DNA of 64,000 nt from CAYWXK01 sp964462515 (GTDB lineage: Bacteria; Planctomycetota; Phycisphaerae; Sedimentisphaerales; Anaerobacaceae): assembly GCA_964462515.1 (NCBI GenBank), contig CAYWXK010000016.1, positions 1 to 64,000 of the forward strand. Reading direction: 5' to 3'. The notes beneath the pieces are model-generated. The model ran no database searches. It was given only the letters and a program-made list of their open reading frames with translations, and had not been told where the DNA came from. The position numbers were made by a program, and so were the translations under genes. Positions 55,361-63,562 of the stretch are shown here, piece by piece; the first letter of the stretch is position 1, and every line of letters begins with the position of its first letter.

Positions 55361-58300
55361 ATGAGTAAGCAACTTTCGAAAGTTTACGAGCCGAAGGCAG
55401 CAGAGCGGAGAGTGAGCGAGATATGGTTTTCAAAGCCATATTTCCACGCTGAGCCGCTGGCCAGTCTCGGCGAGGCCGGGACTCGACGGGCAGGTGGCGA
55501 TAGTGGAAAGACTTACACCATTGTAATTCCGCCGCCCAATGTTACGGCGCCGCTGCACATCGGCCACGCATTGAATAACACCCTTCAGGACATTCTGATT
55601 CGCTTCCGCCGTATGCAGGGATACAATACGCTCTGGATGCCCGGCACCGACCACGCCGGCATCGCCACGCAGACGGTCGTTGAGAAGCGGATATTGTCGG
55701 AAGAAGGAAAGCGTCGGACCGACTTTAAGCGGGAAGAATTTGTTGCTCGCCTGCAGGCCTGGAAGGACGAATACGAGGCACAGATTATCAATCAATTGAA
55801 GGCAATGGGCTGCTCTTGCGACTGGCAGCGGACACGCTTCACTATGGATGAGGTCTGCGCCAAGGCGGTTCGTGCTGCCTTTTTCAAACTATTCAAAGAC
55901 GGCCTAATCTATCGCGGCAAACGGCTGGTCAACTGGGACCCTGCAACGCAAACAGTGCTGGCAGATGACGAGGTGGAATATGAGATGGTGCAGGGACACT
56001 TCTGGTATTTGCGGTATCCACTTGTTGAGCCGGTTCAAATTCCCCGTGGCACGGCCAAAATGGCCGTGCCACCCACGATTATTGAATATGTTACCGTTGC
56101 CACAACCCGGCCCGAAACAATGCTCGGCGATACAGCCGTTGCGATGAATCAGGCGGATGCGCGTGCGAAATATCTTGTCGGCAGGAAGGTTCGCCTTCCG
56201 ATTGTAGGTCGCATCATTCCCATAATTGCCGATGAGCACGTTGTTTTACCTGACCCAAATAGTGAAGATGAGAAGGCAAGGTTTTCCACCGGCTTTCTGA
56301 AGGTTACGCCAGCCCACGACCCTGATGACTGGGAAATCGGTCAAAGACACAAACTGGAAGTTATAAATGTGATGGCGCCGGATGGCTCCATCAGCGACAA
56401 GTTCGGCTGGCCGGATGCCAGCGCCCCGGAGGCGCAGTCGCTGCTTGGTATGGACCGCTTCGAGGCAAGAGAAGCGATTGTGGAGTGGTTCCGTCAGGAA
56501 AATCTTTTAGAGGATGTTCGACCTTACGCCCACGAGATTGGCCACAGTTACCGCAGCCACGTGCCGATTGAGCCGTATCTATCCGACCAGTGGTATATCG
56601 CTGTCAAAAAACCAATTCCACAAAGTAGCACGGGCTTCCAGCCCGTGGATACTCGTTCAGTACACGAAGACACGGCCAGGATGGTTATGCCACAAGGATT
56701 TATCGAAGGAACCGATGTGCCGGTAAATTCTCTTGCCGGTCTGGCCCTCAAACCTTTACTCGATGGACGATTACGATTTGTTCCCGAACGATACGCTAAG
56801 ACTTATCAAAACTGGTTAGAGAATCTCCGCGACTGGCCAATCAGCAGACAACTCTGGTGGGGACACAGAATACCAATTTGGCGATTGGAACAGGCTGACA
56901 ACCGAACTGCTTTTGGTACAGCAATGCGATTGGCTTCGAGTTTCGCGGGTAATCCAGACATTATTATTATGGTTAAATCCGGTAGTAATGTATGCCTGCT
57001 CCCCCCCAAAAATGAGCTTGAAAATTTCTTTAATGAAGACTCTACATATGATTTCTTTGTGTGCTTACATCGTGATGCAGGCAGCACTATCGGTATCTTG
57101 GAAATTGTACTACGGTTTAAGCAAGATCCTGATGTTTTGGATACGTGGTTTAGTTCGGCTCTCTGGCCTTTCAGCACAATGGGTTGGCCGGAAGATACGC
57201 CTGAATTAAAGGCATTTTATCCGGGCGATGTCCTTTGCACTGCCCGCGAGATTATCACCCTGTGGGTTTCGCGTATGCTGATGATGGGACAATACTGTGT
57301 CGGGGACATCCCATTTAGCGATGTATATATCCACGCGATGATTCAGGATGGTGAAGGCCGCAAGATGTCCAAGAGTCTGGGTAACGGTATCGACCCGCTG
57401 GTCGTCATCAATAGTCACGGCGCCGATGCGATGCGGTTCACGTTAGCCAGTATGACCACGCAGACGCAGGATATAAGGATGCCGGTTGTGCTGATGAAGC
57501 TGCCTGATGGGCGCCAGGAGAATACATCGCCCAAGTTCGACGTCGGCCGAAATTTTTGCAATAAGCTCTGGAACGCCTCGCGTTTTGCATTGATGAACCT
57601 TGAGGGAATTGACCCGGCAAAATTCGACCCCGACAAAATGGATATTACCGACAGGTGGATTCTTTCGCGACTGGCCAAGACCATTCGTGAGGTTACGCAG
57701 TCTCTGGATGAGTTTAAGTTCAGTGAGCCGTTGTCGGCACTTTACAAATTTTTCTGGAACGATTTTTGTGATTGGTATCTTGAGTGGATAAAGCCGAGGA
57801 TGCAGGATGAGCAGCAAAAGCCGATAGCTCAAAATGTTCTTGCCTTTGTGCTGGACCAGATTTTGCGCCTGCTGCATCCATTCATTCCATTTATTACTGA
57901 GATAATATTTCAAAAGCTAAATGATATTGCCCCCGCCAGGCGGCTTGCTGGCATTGCGGAGACGGAAAGTTCGGAGGCGCTGGTGGTTGCCAAATGGCCG
58001 AAAGAGTTGGATTCTCTGATAAATGAAAATATCGAAAAGCAAATTTCGCAGGTGCAGACTCCTGTTCGAGCATATAGAGATATGAAAAATAAATACGGCA
58101 TACCCAGCTCGGTATTGGTGTCAGCTTCGGCAAACGTATCAGCAGAAGTCGTGGATACTTTAGCTTCCAATTCCGACCTTATTTGTCAATTGGCATTCCT
58201 TAACGAATTCAAAGTTAATACTGACTTCCACAAACCCCCAAAGGCCGCTGTTTTGGTAGTAGAAGGAATGTCGTTTTATATGCACGATATAATTGACATA

Positions 58301-58498
58301 GAGGCCGAGCGTGCACGGTTCGAGAAACAAAAACAGGAGATAGAAAAGGCCAAAAGGGCGGTTGAAGCCAAGCTGGCCAATGAAAGTTTTGTAAGTAAAG
58401 CCAAGCCGCACATCGTGGCTCAGGCCAGAGAAAAACTGGCACAGCTTGATGAGCAATTGGCGACCATCGAGAAACACCTTTCGGAGTTAAATGGTTAG
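55361..58498 (+). CDS. valS: Valyl-tRNA synthetase with in-frame palindromic insertions
   Basis: HIGH is at residues 66-69 (APLHIGHALNN) and KMSKS at 668-672 (GRKMSKSLGNGIDP). The editing-domain entry VATTRPETMLGDTAVAMN, FRRMQGYNTLWMPGTDHAGIATQ and WISRQLWWGHRIP-like PISRQLWWGHRIPIW are conserved. The C-terminal arm is a coiled coil. The enzyme charges tRNA-Val and removes mischarged threonine. Length (1045) exceeds typical ~880-950 residues. Extra segments fall where the DNA is palindromic: around residues 34-47, 229-238, 423-430 and 436-444 (see repeat entries). Because the catalytic motifs lie outside them, the protein is probably active. A second copy of the N-terminal palindrome lies in the leader. 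Confidence 0.92.
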   Translation: MSKQLSKVYEPKAAERRVSEIWFSKPYFHAEPLASLGEAGTRRAGGDSGKTYTIVIPPPNVTAPLHIGHALNNTLQDILIRFRRMQGYNTLWMPGTDHAGIATQTVVEKRILSEEGKRRTDFKREEFVARLQAWKDEYEAQIINQLKAMGCSCDWQRTRFTMDEVCAKAVRAAFFKLFKDGLIYRGKRLVNWDPATQTVLADDEVEYEMVQGHFWYLRYPLVEPVQIPRGTAKMAVPPTIIEYVTVATTRPETMLGDTAVAMNQADARAKYLVGRKVRLPIVGRIIPIIADEHVVLPDPNSEDEKARFSTGFLKVTPAHDPDDWEIGQRHKLEVINVMAPDGSISDKFGWPDASAPEAQSLLGMDRFEAREAIVEWFRQENLLEDVRPYAHEIGHSYRSHVPIEPYLSDQWYIAVKKPIPQSSTGFQPVDTRSVHEDTARMVMPQGFIEGTDVPVNSLAGLALKPLLDGRLRFVPERYAKTYQNWLENLRDWPISRQLWWGHRIPIWRLEQADNRTAFGTAMRLASSFAGNPDIIIMVKSGSNVCLLPPKNELENFFNEDSTYDFFVCLHRDAGSTIGILEIVLRFKQDPDVLDTWFSSALWPFSTMGWPEDTPELKAFYPGDVLCTAREIITLWVSRMLMMGQYCVGDIPFSDVYIHAMIQDGEGRKMSKSLGNGIDPLVVINSHGADAMRFTLASMTTQTQDIRMPVVLMKLPDGRQENTSPKFDVGRNFCNKLWNASRFALMNLEGIDPAKFDPDKMDITDRWILSRLAKTIREVTQSLDEFKFSEPLSALYKFFWNDFCDWYLEWIKPRMQDEQQKPIAQNVLAFVLDQILRLLHPFIPFITEIIFQKLNDIAPARRLAGIAETESSEALVVAKWPKELDSLINENIEKQISQVQTPVRAYRDMKNKYGIPSSVLVSASANVSAEVVDTLASNSDLICQLAFLNEFKVNTDFHKPPKAAVLVVEGMSFYMHDIIDIEAERARFEKQKQEIEKAKRAVEAKLANESFVSKAKPHIVAQAREKLAQLDEQLATIEKHLSELNG
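55462..55490 (+). repeat. Palindrome 1 in valS (N-terminal extension)
   Basis: AGTCTCGG-CGAGG-CCGGGACT forms 7 of 8 pairs and encodes ASLGEAGTRRAG just before the catalytic domain. It matches the intergenic copy at 55202-55230 at 24 of 29 bases. Confidence 0.7.
56046..56072 (+). repeat. Palindrome 2 in valS: GTGGCACGGCCA-AAA-TGGCCGTGCCAC
   Basis: Perfect 12-bp arms with a 3-base loop. It encodes PRGTAKMAVPPT between the RYPL and VATTRPET segments, a surface-loop position in the enzyme. Confidence 0.85.
56629..56647 (+). repeat. Palindrome 3 in valS: CACGGGCT-TCC-AGCCCGTG
   Basis: Perfect 8-bp arms with a 3-base loop, encoding STGFQPV. It lies 20 bp before a decayed second copy of palindrome 2. 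Confidence 0.8.
56667..56693 (+). repeat. Palindrome 4 in valS, decayed copy of palindrome 2
   Basis: ACACGGCCAGGATGGTTATGCCAC matches GCACGGCCAAAATGGCCGTGCCAC at 18 of 24 positions; all six differences are transitions, as expected of an older copy. Confidence 0.6.
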
Positions 58499-58518
58499 AA
58501 AGTTAAGGCGGTGCAGAA

Positions 58519-58914
58519 ATGGAAATGGAAGCGGAACTATCGCGGATAATTATTAACGAGCAATCTGACCAGCAGATAATTGTTCTCAAGGAGCGGAACG
58601 GCCCTCGCAGCTTTCCGATTGTTATCGGCATCGTTGAGGTCTTTGCAATTGACCGGCGTCTAAAAGGCATCAAGCCTCCGCGTCCGCTGACGCACGATTT
58701 ATTGGCCAGCATTATTGAAGGTCTTGGCGCCAAAATAGAAAAGATAGTTATAAATGACCTTCGTAACCATACCTTCTTTGCGAAGATACATATTAGCTTA
58801 AACGGACGGAAGGTGGAGATTGACTCTCGCCCATCGGATGCTATAGCTCTTTGCACGGCGCTGGGCGCCCCTATTTATGTTGATGAGCATGTTTTCGAGA
58901 TAGCTTCCCAGTAG
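58519..58914 (+). CDS. Bifunctional nuclease family (DUF151) protein
   Basis: The 131-residue protein has the DUF151 pattern: LKERNGPRSFPIVIGIVEVFAI, RPLTHDLLASIIEGLGAKIEKIVIND, FFAKIHI and EIDSRPSDAIALCTALGAPIYVDEHVFE, with the conserved SRPSDAIAL. Members have reported DNase/RNase activity, but many are uncharacterised. The gene starts 20 bp after valS and is probably co-transcribed with it. Its last 44 bp overlap the 3' end of the convergent lspA gene. Confidence 0.88.
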   Translation: MEMEAELSRIIINEQSDQQIIVLKERNGPRSFPIVIGIVEVFAIDRRLKGIKPPRPLTHDLLASIIEGLGAKIEKIVINDLRNHTFFAKIHISLNGRKVEIDSRPSDAIALCTALGAPIYVDEHVFEIASQ

Positions 58915-59452
58915 AAAATGTCGAGATAATTAGTAGCCCTACGCCGATACATAACAACGTATCTGCGACATTGAACGCCGGCCAATGCTTGCCCGGCCAG
59001 TAAACAACATCAATAAAGTCCCTGACCCTGCCGTTATTAAAAACCCTGTCCCAGAGGTTGCCGCAGACACCGGAAGCAAAAAGTCCCAGAGCAATGTAAA
59101 TCAATTTCTGCTGGATTCCGCTAAAAAGGAAAATCGCAAGGATTGCTATCAATGCGACCACAGAAACTGCTACTAAAAGGTAATACTTTCCGGCGGCGAT
59201 TCCAAAAGCGGCGCCATCGTTTTCCGCTAATACCAATTGCAGGAAACCATTTATAATTGAAAACCTATCCTCGTATTTTAGCCATCCAAAGACGGCTCTT
59301 TTTGTCCATAAATCTACTGACAGGCCGATTACTGCGACAGGCCAGAACACCAGGTGCGATTTTAAGGAAGGCGGTTTAACGGTCTGACATTTCAGAGAAT
59401 CCCTGCTTGATTGCAGTTGGGTGCTATCTTCTACTTTATTTAATCTGGACAT
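58871..59452 (-). CDS. lspA: Lipoprotein signal peptidase (signal peptidase II)
   Basis: Four membrane helices are predicted. The catalytic aspartates lie in GRVRDFIDVVYW (Asp145) and in PAFNVADTLLC (Asp164); GLFASGVCGNLWDRV is the conserved helix before them. Length is 193 residues. The enzyme cleaves the signal peptide of prolipoproteins before the lipid-modified Cys. It is downstream of a lipoprotein gene (59485-60459) on the same strand and overlaps the DUF151 gene by 44 bp at its 3' end. The N-terminal ~33 residues are extra. Confidence 0.93.
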   Translation of the reverse strand: MSRLNKVEDSTQLQSSRDSLKCQTVKPPSLKSHLVFWPVAVIGLSVDLWTKRAVFGWLKYEDRFSIINGFLQLVLAENDGAAFGIAAGKYYLLVAVSVVALIAILAIFLFSGIQQKLIYIALGLFASGVCGNLWDRVFNNGRVRDFIDVVYWPGKHWPAFNVADTLLCIGVGLLIISTFSTGKLSRKHAHQHK

Positions 59453-59484
59453 AGCGGTGTAGTGTGAGTTATTTGCTATCTATT

Positions 59485-60459
59485 TTATCTTGAATATTTT
59501 TCTACAAGTTTAAGCAGTGCCTCCCAGTTGGGCTGGTCAGGCTCAATGGCTAATGACATCTTCCAGTGCTGAATTGCCTTTAACCTCAGCATCTGGTCTT
59601 TATCTTTTGCTGACATTAGCATATAGGCTGTCCCCAGGTTCTTGTGCAACTGCCAATCTTTGTCGTTTATCTGGAGTGCTTTATTATACGATTCGACCGC
59701 ATAATCTATATCACCGAGCTTCAAATAGCAGTATCCAAGATGTTGATAGGCGGTGCCATTGTCAGGCTGGATTTGTGTTATTAAGATAAATAGTTGTTTT
59801 GCAGGCTCATATTGCTCGGTTTTTAGGTATGCAAGCGCCAGAGGGGACATAATATTTTGATTGTTGCTGTCGATTTGCAGCGCATGTTCAAGTGAGTCAA
59901 TAGCCCCATCATAATCATTCTGCGCCTGGAAAATGTCAGCAAGCAGCATCTGGGTCTCAATGGCATTGGAGTCAATCTGCTCGGCGAGCTGGCCGAACAT
60001 CAAGGCCCTGTTGTAGTCCTCAACTTCGTAGAAGCATCTGGCAGCATTGATATGTGCCTCCAGATGGTCGGGCTTGAGTTCGCAGGCTCTGGCATACGCC
60101 TTTGATGCCTGGTCGAAGTTTTTCATACCCTGGTAAGCTCGGCCGAGGTTGTAGTAATCTTTGAAGGACCAGGTGCTTATCTGTGTTGCCTTTTCGTATG
60201 CGGCGGCGCTCTTTTCGTAATCGTTATTGTCTGCGTAAATCTCGCCGAGCAAGGAATACGCCGGCAAAAATTGCTTATCCAGCTTTATCGCTTCGTTGAG
60301 TTTCTCGATAGCCATTTCGTTCTGGTCAAGCTCGCGAAACATTATCGCATCCAGATACAGGTCAACGCCTTGCCTCCCCTGTTCACAGCCATTGGATAAC
60401 AGGAGCATTATGCCTGTCAGGCATAAGATTACAATATTGCTTTTAAGGCCACTGGACAT
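59485..60459 (-). CDS. TPR-repeat lipoprotein
   Basis: The N-terminus is a lipoprotein signal (NIVILCLTGIMLLLSNGC, Cys25). About eight tetratricopeptide pairs follow, from FRELDQNEMAIEKLNEAIKLDKQFLPAYSLLGEIYADNNDYEKSAAAYEKATQ to YNKALQINDKDWQLHKNLGTAYMLMS. It should be anchored to a membrane and act as a scaffold. lspA follows after 32 bp, so the two may be one unit; the enzyme would process this and other lipoproteins. The start ATG 60459 fits the signal. Confidence 0.87.
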   Translation of the reverse strand: MSSGLKSNIVILCLTGIMLLLSNGCEQGRQGVDLYLDAIMFRELDQNEMAIEKLNEAIKLDKQFLPAYSLLGEIYADNNDYEKSAAAYEKATQISTWSFKDYYNLGRAYQGMKNFDQASKAYARACELKPDHLEAHINAARCFYEVEDYNRALMFGQLAEQIDSNAIETQMLLADIFQAQNDYDGAIDSLEHALQIDSNNQNIMSPLALAYLKTEQYEPAKQLFILITQIQPDNGTAYQHLGYCYLKLGDIDYAVESYNKALQINDKDWQLHKNLGTAYMLMSAKDKDQMLRLKAIQHWKMSLAIEPDQPNWEALLKLVEKYSR

Positions 60460-60613
60460 AGCTTTGCCTTTCCGATATTAAATGATGCTCTGTCTTTTAT
60501 CGCTGAACTTGCGCATATTTTAATTTGCAACCATTATACCGCAGTAGGCGTAGTTATCAAACCCTTTTGGAGTATAGAAGATTTTAGGTTTTGAGTATCT
60601 TTTGCCTAAATAC

Positions 60614-60642
60614 TTGACATATTTGATGCATCTTAATATTAT
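60614..60642 (+). promoter_or_regulatory. Predicted strong sigma-70 promoter of gpmI
   Basis: TTGACA (60614-60619), a 17-bp spacer and TATTAT (60637-60642), 86 bp upstream of ATG 60729. One mismatch in the -10. It is the best promoter seen in this window. Confidence 0.75.
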
Positions 60643-60728
60643 ATTATTGCTCATCTGGCTGGAGCTTTTAGGTATAGACCATGGTAATGACCTTCTGGAT
60701 AGCTTTTGTTTGAAAGGCTTTTTACTTT

Positions 60729-62303
60729 ATGGCAAAACAGAAAGTAGTTTTAGAAAAAAGACCGTTTGTGTTAATTATCCGCGATGGCTGGGGTCATAAT
60801 CCTGACCCGAAAGAAGACCCATACAATGCAATTAAGTGTGCTCACGTTCCGGTGGATAATATGCTGATGTCTGCTTATCCGAACTGTCTTATCCATACCA
60901 GCGGCGAAGATGTGGGCCTGCCGGACGGAACGATGGGCAACAGCGAAGTGGGACATCAGAATATTGGAGCCGGCAGAATTGTGCCGCAGGAGTCTGTGCG
61001 ACTCAGCAGAGCTATTCGCGACGGCTCCTTTTTTGAGAATAAAGAATTTTTGAAGCTGATAGAATTTATGAAAAGCAACAACGGCAAAATGCACGTTATG
61101 GGCCTGTGCAGCGATGTCGGCGTTCATTCATTGTTGGACAACCTTTATGGTTTGCTGGAGCTTGCAAAAAGAAACGGCATAAAAGACGTCTTTATCCACG
61201 CATTCACAGATGGACGTGACTCGCCGCCTAATAGCGGGGCCGGATACATAGCCCAAATCGAAAAGAAAGCCGGAGAAATAGGCATAGGCAGGATTGCAAC
61301 TGTTATCGGCAGGTTCTATGCGATGGACCGCGACAGCCGTTGGGACCGCGTCCAAAAGGCTTATGAATGTATAAGGGTTGGTAAAGGTATCAAGGCAGCC
61401 AGTGCAGCGGAGGCAGTAGCGAAAAGCTACGAAAGAGAAGTTACCGATGAATTCATCGAGCCGACCTGCATTGTCAGCGAAGGTAGTGAGCCGGTAGCCA
61501 CTGTTAATGATGGAGACGGTTTGGTGTTCTTCAATTTCCGCGGCGATAGACCTCGAGAGATTACACGGGCATTCGTTGAGCCCGAATTCAAGGAATTTGT
61601 CCGAACCACCAAACCCAATATGTATTTTGTCTGTATGACAGAGTATGACGCAACGATACCTGCGCCGGTTGCATTTCCAAAGCCGCCAAAGATGAAAAAT
61701 ATCCTGGGGGCATACTGGGGTTCTCTGGGGCTGAAGCAATTTCGCTGTGCCGAGACCGAAAAGTATGCACATGTTACTTTCTTTTTTAACGATTATGCCG
61801 AAAGGCCCTTCCCCGGCGAGGACAGGCAAATCGTGCCTTCGCCGCGAGTGCGGACCTACGACTTAAAGCCCGAGATGAGCGCGTATGAGGTTGCCGATGT
61901 GGTCCTAAATAGACTCGACTCGAACAAATATGATGTTGTGGTGGTCAATTTTGCCAATCCGGATATGGTTGGTCACACCGGTATATTGTCGGCAGCAGTA
62001 AAAGCAGCGGAGGCGGTTGACCTGTGTGTAGGCAAAATTCTCGACAAAGTCAAGGGCTTCGGCGGGTCGGCAATAGTAACGGCCGACCACGGCAATTTTG
62101 AAAAAATGATAGATGGCAGCCCTGACAAGCCGCATACTGCTCACACTACTTTTGATGTGCCCTTAATTATATTTGATGAGCGTTTCAAAAGTATGAAGCT
62201 GCGCGAGGGAAGTAGGTTGGCCGATATAGGGCCGACCTTGCTGGATATGATGGGACTGCCGCAGCCCGCCGAAATGACGGGAAAGTCGTTGCTTATGCAA
62301 TAA
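60729..62303 (+). CDS. gpmI: 2,3-bisphosphoglycerate-independent phosphoglycerate mutase
   Basis: VLIIRDGWGHNPDPKEDPYNAI opens the fold with metal-binding Asp19. The phosphorylated serine is Ser72 in GTMGNSEVGHQNIGAGRIV. FIHAFTDGRDSPPNSG and VVNFANPDMVGHTG, then TADHGNFEKM and PHTAHTTFDVPL supply the remaining metal ligands. Length (524) is normal. The enzyme interconverts 3- and 2-phosphoglycerate in glycolysis and uses Mn2+ or similar. A strong promoter lies upstream. The zeta-like kinase gene follows 72 bp later on the same strand. Confidence 0.96.
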   Translation: MAKQKVVLEKRPFVLIIRDGWGHNPDPKEDPYNAIKCAHVPVDNMLMSAYPNCLIHTSGEDVGLPDGTMGNSEVGHQNIGAGRIVPQESVRLSRAIRDGSFFENKEFLKLIEFMKSNNGKMHVMGLCSDVGVHSLLDNLYGLLELAKRNGIKDVFIHAFTDGRDSPPNSGAGYIAQIEKKAGEIGIGRIATVIGRFYAMDRDSRWDRVQKAYECIRVGKGIKAASAAEAVAKSYEREVTDEFIEPTCIVSEGSEPVATVNDGDGLVFFNFRGDRPREITRAFVEPEFKEFVRTTKPNMYFVCMTEYDATIPAPVAFPKPPKMKNILGAYWGSLGLKQFRCAETEKYAHVTFFFNDYAERPFPGEDRQIVPSPRVRTYDLKPEMSAYEVADVVLNRLDSNKYDVVVVNFANPDMVGHTGILSAAVKAAEAVDLCVGKILDKVKGFGGSAIVTADHGNFEKMIDGSPDKPHTAHTTFDVPLIIFDERFKSMKLREGSRLADIGPTLLDMMGLPQPAEMTGKSLLMQ

Positions 62304-62375
62304 ATTATTTCGAAAATGGTTTTTGATACAGTGAAATCAAATTCAAAGATTAAAGCGGCCTCGAGCTAATACCTG

Positions 62376-62975
62376 ATGAGAACAAAACAAAAACCAACTT
62401 GTTTTATTATTGCAGGACCAAACGGTGCAGGGAAGACTACATTTGCATTACGTTATTTGCCGCAAATAGCAGGCTGCCGCAACTTTGTCAATGCCGACCT
62501 TATTGCTTATGGTCTTTCGCCTTTTGACTCGTTATCAGCTCAATACGAAGCTGGTCGTCTTTATCTTCGCCAGATATATGCGAATATCAACAAACGGATT
62601 GATTTTGCTTTTGAGACGACGCTGGCGGGCCGCAGTCAAATTAATCTTTTGAAAAAGCTCAGACAGGACGGCTGGCAGGTGGTCTTGTTTTTCTTATGGA
62701 TTCCTGATGCAGATTTCTCAAAGAATCGAATTCGCGAGCGTGTAGAACATGGCGGTCATAATATCCCCGACGATACAATTTACCGACGCTTCCCTCGTAT
62801 AATGCGTAATTTGACAAAGGTTTATATCCCACTTTGTGATAAAGTAATTTGCTATGATAATTCTGGACCTAAACCGGTTCTTGTTTTTAAACAGGACAGC
62901 AAAGGACGGCGTATTTCGAATCAGGATGTATACGCGAAAATTTTGGGGTGTTCAGATGACCACAAAAGAAACTGA
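62376..62975 (+). CDS. Zeta-toxin-like P-loop kinase
   Basis: Residues 11-22 have the Walker A loop (IAGPNGAGKTTF). NFVNADLIAYGLSP, FAFETTLAGRSQINLLKKL (Walker B-like region) and FFLWIPDADFSKNRIRERVEHGGHNIPDDTIYRRFPR match Zeta/UDP-GlcNAc kinase-type proteins. Zeta enzymes phosphorylate UDP-N-acetylglucosamine and stop peptidoglycan synthesis unless neutralised; the homologous but non-toxic kinases of this fold are common, so toxicity is not certain. The 63-residue gene downstream overlaps by 20 bp and could be the antidote. Confidence 0.82.
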   Translation: MRTKQKPTCFIIAGPNGAGKTTFALRYLPQIAGCRNFVNADLIAYGLSPFDSLSAQYEAGRLYLRQIYANINKRIDFAFETTLAGRSQINLLKKLRQDGWQVVLFFLWIPDADFSKNRIRERVEHGGHNIPDDTIYRRFPRIMRNLTKVYIPLCDKVICYDNSGPKPVLVFKQDSKGRRISNQDVYAKILGCSDDHKRN

Positions 62976-63147
62976 TAGAATGGCAATACTTGCCGGCAGA
63001 TGTCTTAGAAAAGCTGTGCGGGAAGAATTACAGAAAAAAGCATTGCTCGGCCAGTATGCTATTATAAACCGTAACGGTAAGGCCTGCCGTGTTTCAGCCA
63101 AGCTGGCCCTAAAAATTGCCAGAAGCAAACAACAGCAGAAAAATTAG
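62956..63147 (+). CDS. Small protein overlapping the zeta-like kinase, possible antitoxin
   Basis: ATG 62956 has GGGGTG about 5 bp upstream and starts within the last 20 bp of the kinase gene, in a different frame. The product is 63 residues, basic and helical (MTTKETDRMAILAGRCLRKAVREELQKKALLGQYAIINRNGKACRVSAKLALKIARSKQQQ). It matches no family I know well. Its fixed overlap and size fit an antitoxin or partner, but the order toxin-first is less usual. It may equally be an accessory protein. Confidence 0.65.
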   Translation: MTTKETDRMAILAGRCLRKAVREELQKKALLGQYAIINRNGKACRVSAKLALKIARSKQQQKN

Positions 63148-63286
63148 TAAGATTCTCCGGATTCTGATTTAGTCCTCCATAAAAAAGTCTTTTCTTGATT
63201 TTGTGTATTTTTTTGCCAAAAGACAAAAGTCCGTTAAGTCATTGTAAGATCGAAAAATATATCGCTCCTTTATTTTATGAAAAAAC

Positions 63287-63367
63287 GCGATTGAATGCTC
63301 CGACTTTTAGTCGGAGATGAAAATCGCATCAATGTATTCCTTAAGAAGCCCCGACCTTTGGTCGGGG
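63287..63367. repeat. Two hairpins, one nested, downstream of the zeta-like pair
   Basis: Hairpin 1: CTCCGAC-TTTTA-GTCGGAG (63298-63316), flanked by GCGATT (63287-63292) and AATCGC (63322-63327), giving a two-level stem. Hairpin 2: CCCCGACC-TTT-GGTCGGGG (63349-63367), perfect 8 bp, followed by AGTTTCACTTTTTT. The second could terminate the upstream operon; both look like REP-type repeats. Confidence 0.65.
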
Positions 63368-63435
63368 AGTTTCACTTTTTTGATTTTTGCTTTTCTGCAA
63401 TTCTACTCAAGCTGAATCCTTTTTCAACAGCAAAC

Positions 63436-63520
63436 TCCCTTTTCGCCACCAAGTCACAAAGACAATAATTTTTGTAAATAAAAAATCAGTGGAAATCCTG
63501 TGTTAATCAGTGTCTTAATG
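63436..63520. repeat. Word-like repeats upstream of mutL
   Basis: GCCACCAAGTCACAAAGACAA (63444-63464) resembles the ACAAAGACACAAAGGCAC phrase at 17711, and AATCAGTGGAAATCCTGTGTTAATCAGTGTC resembles AATCAATGAAATCAGTGTAATCC at 10879. The remaining ~100 bases from 63147 hold no gene. Confidence 0.5.
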
Positions 63521-63562
63521 AAATCGCTGGAATTTCCGTCAGAAGTGAATACAATAACAACT

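Noticed and set aside
61128..61829. 233-codon open frame opposite gpmI
   Set aside because: gpmI motifs are complete on the plus strand; the antisense product is low in recognisable structure.
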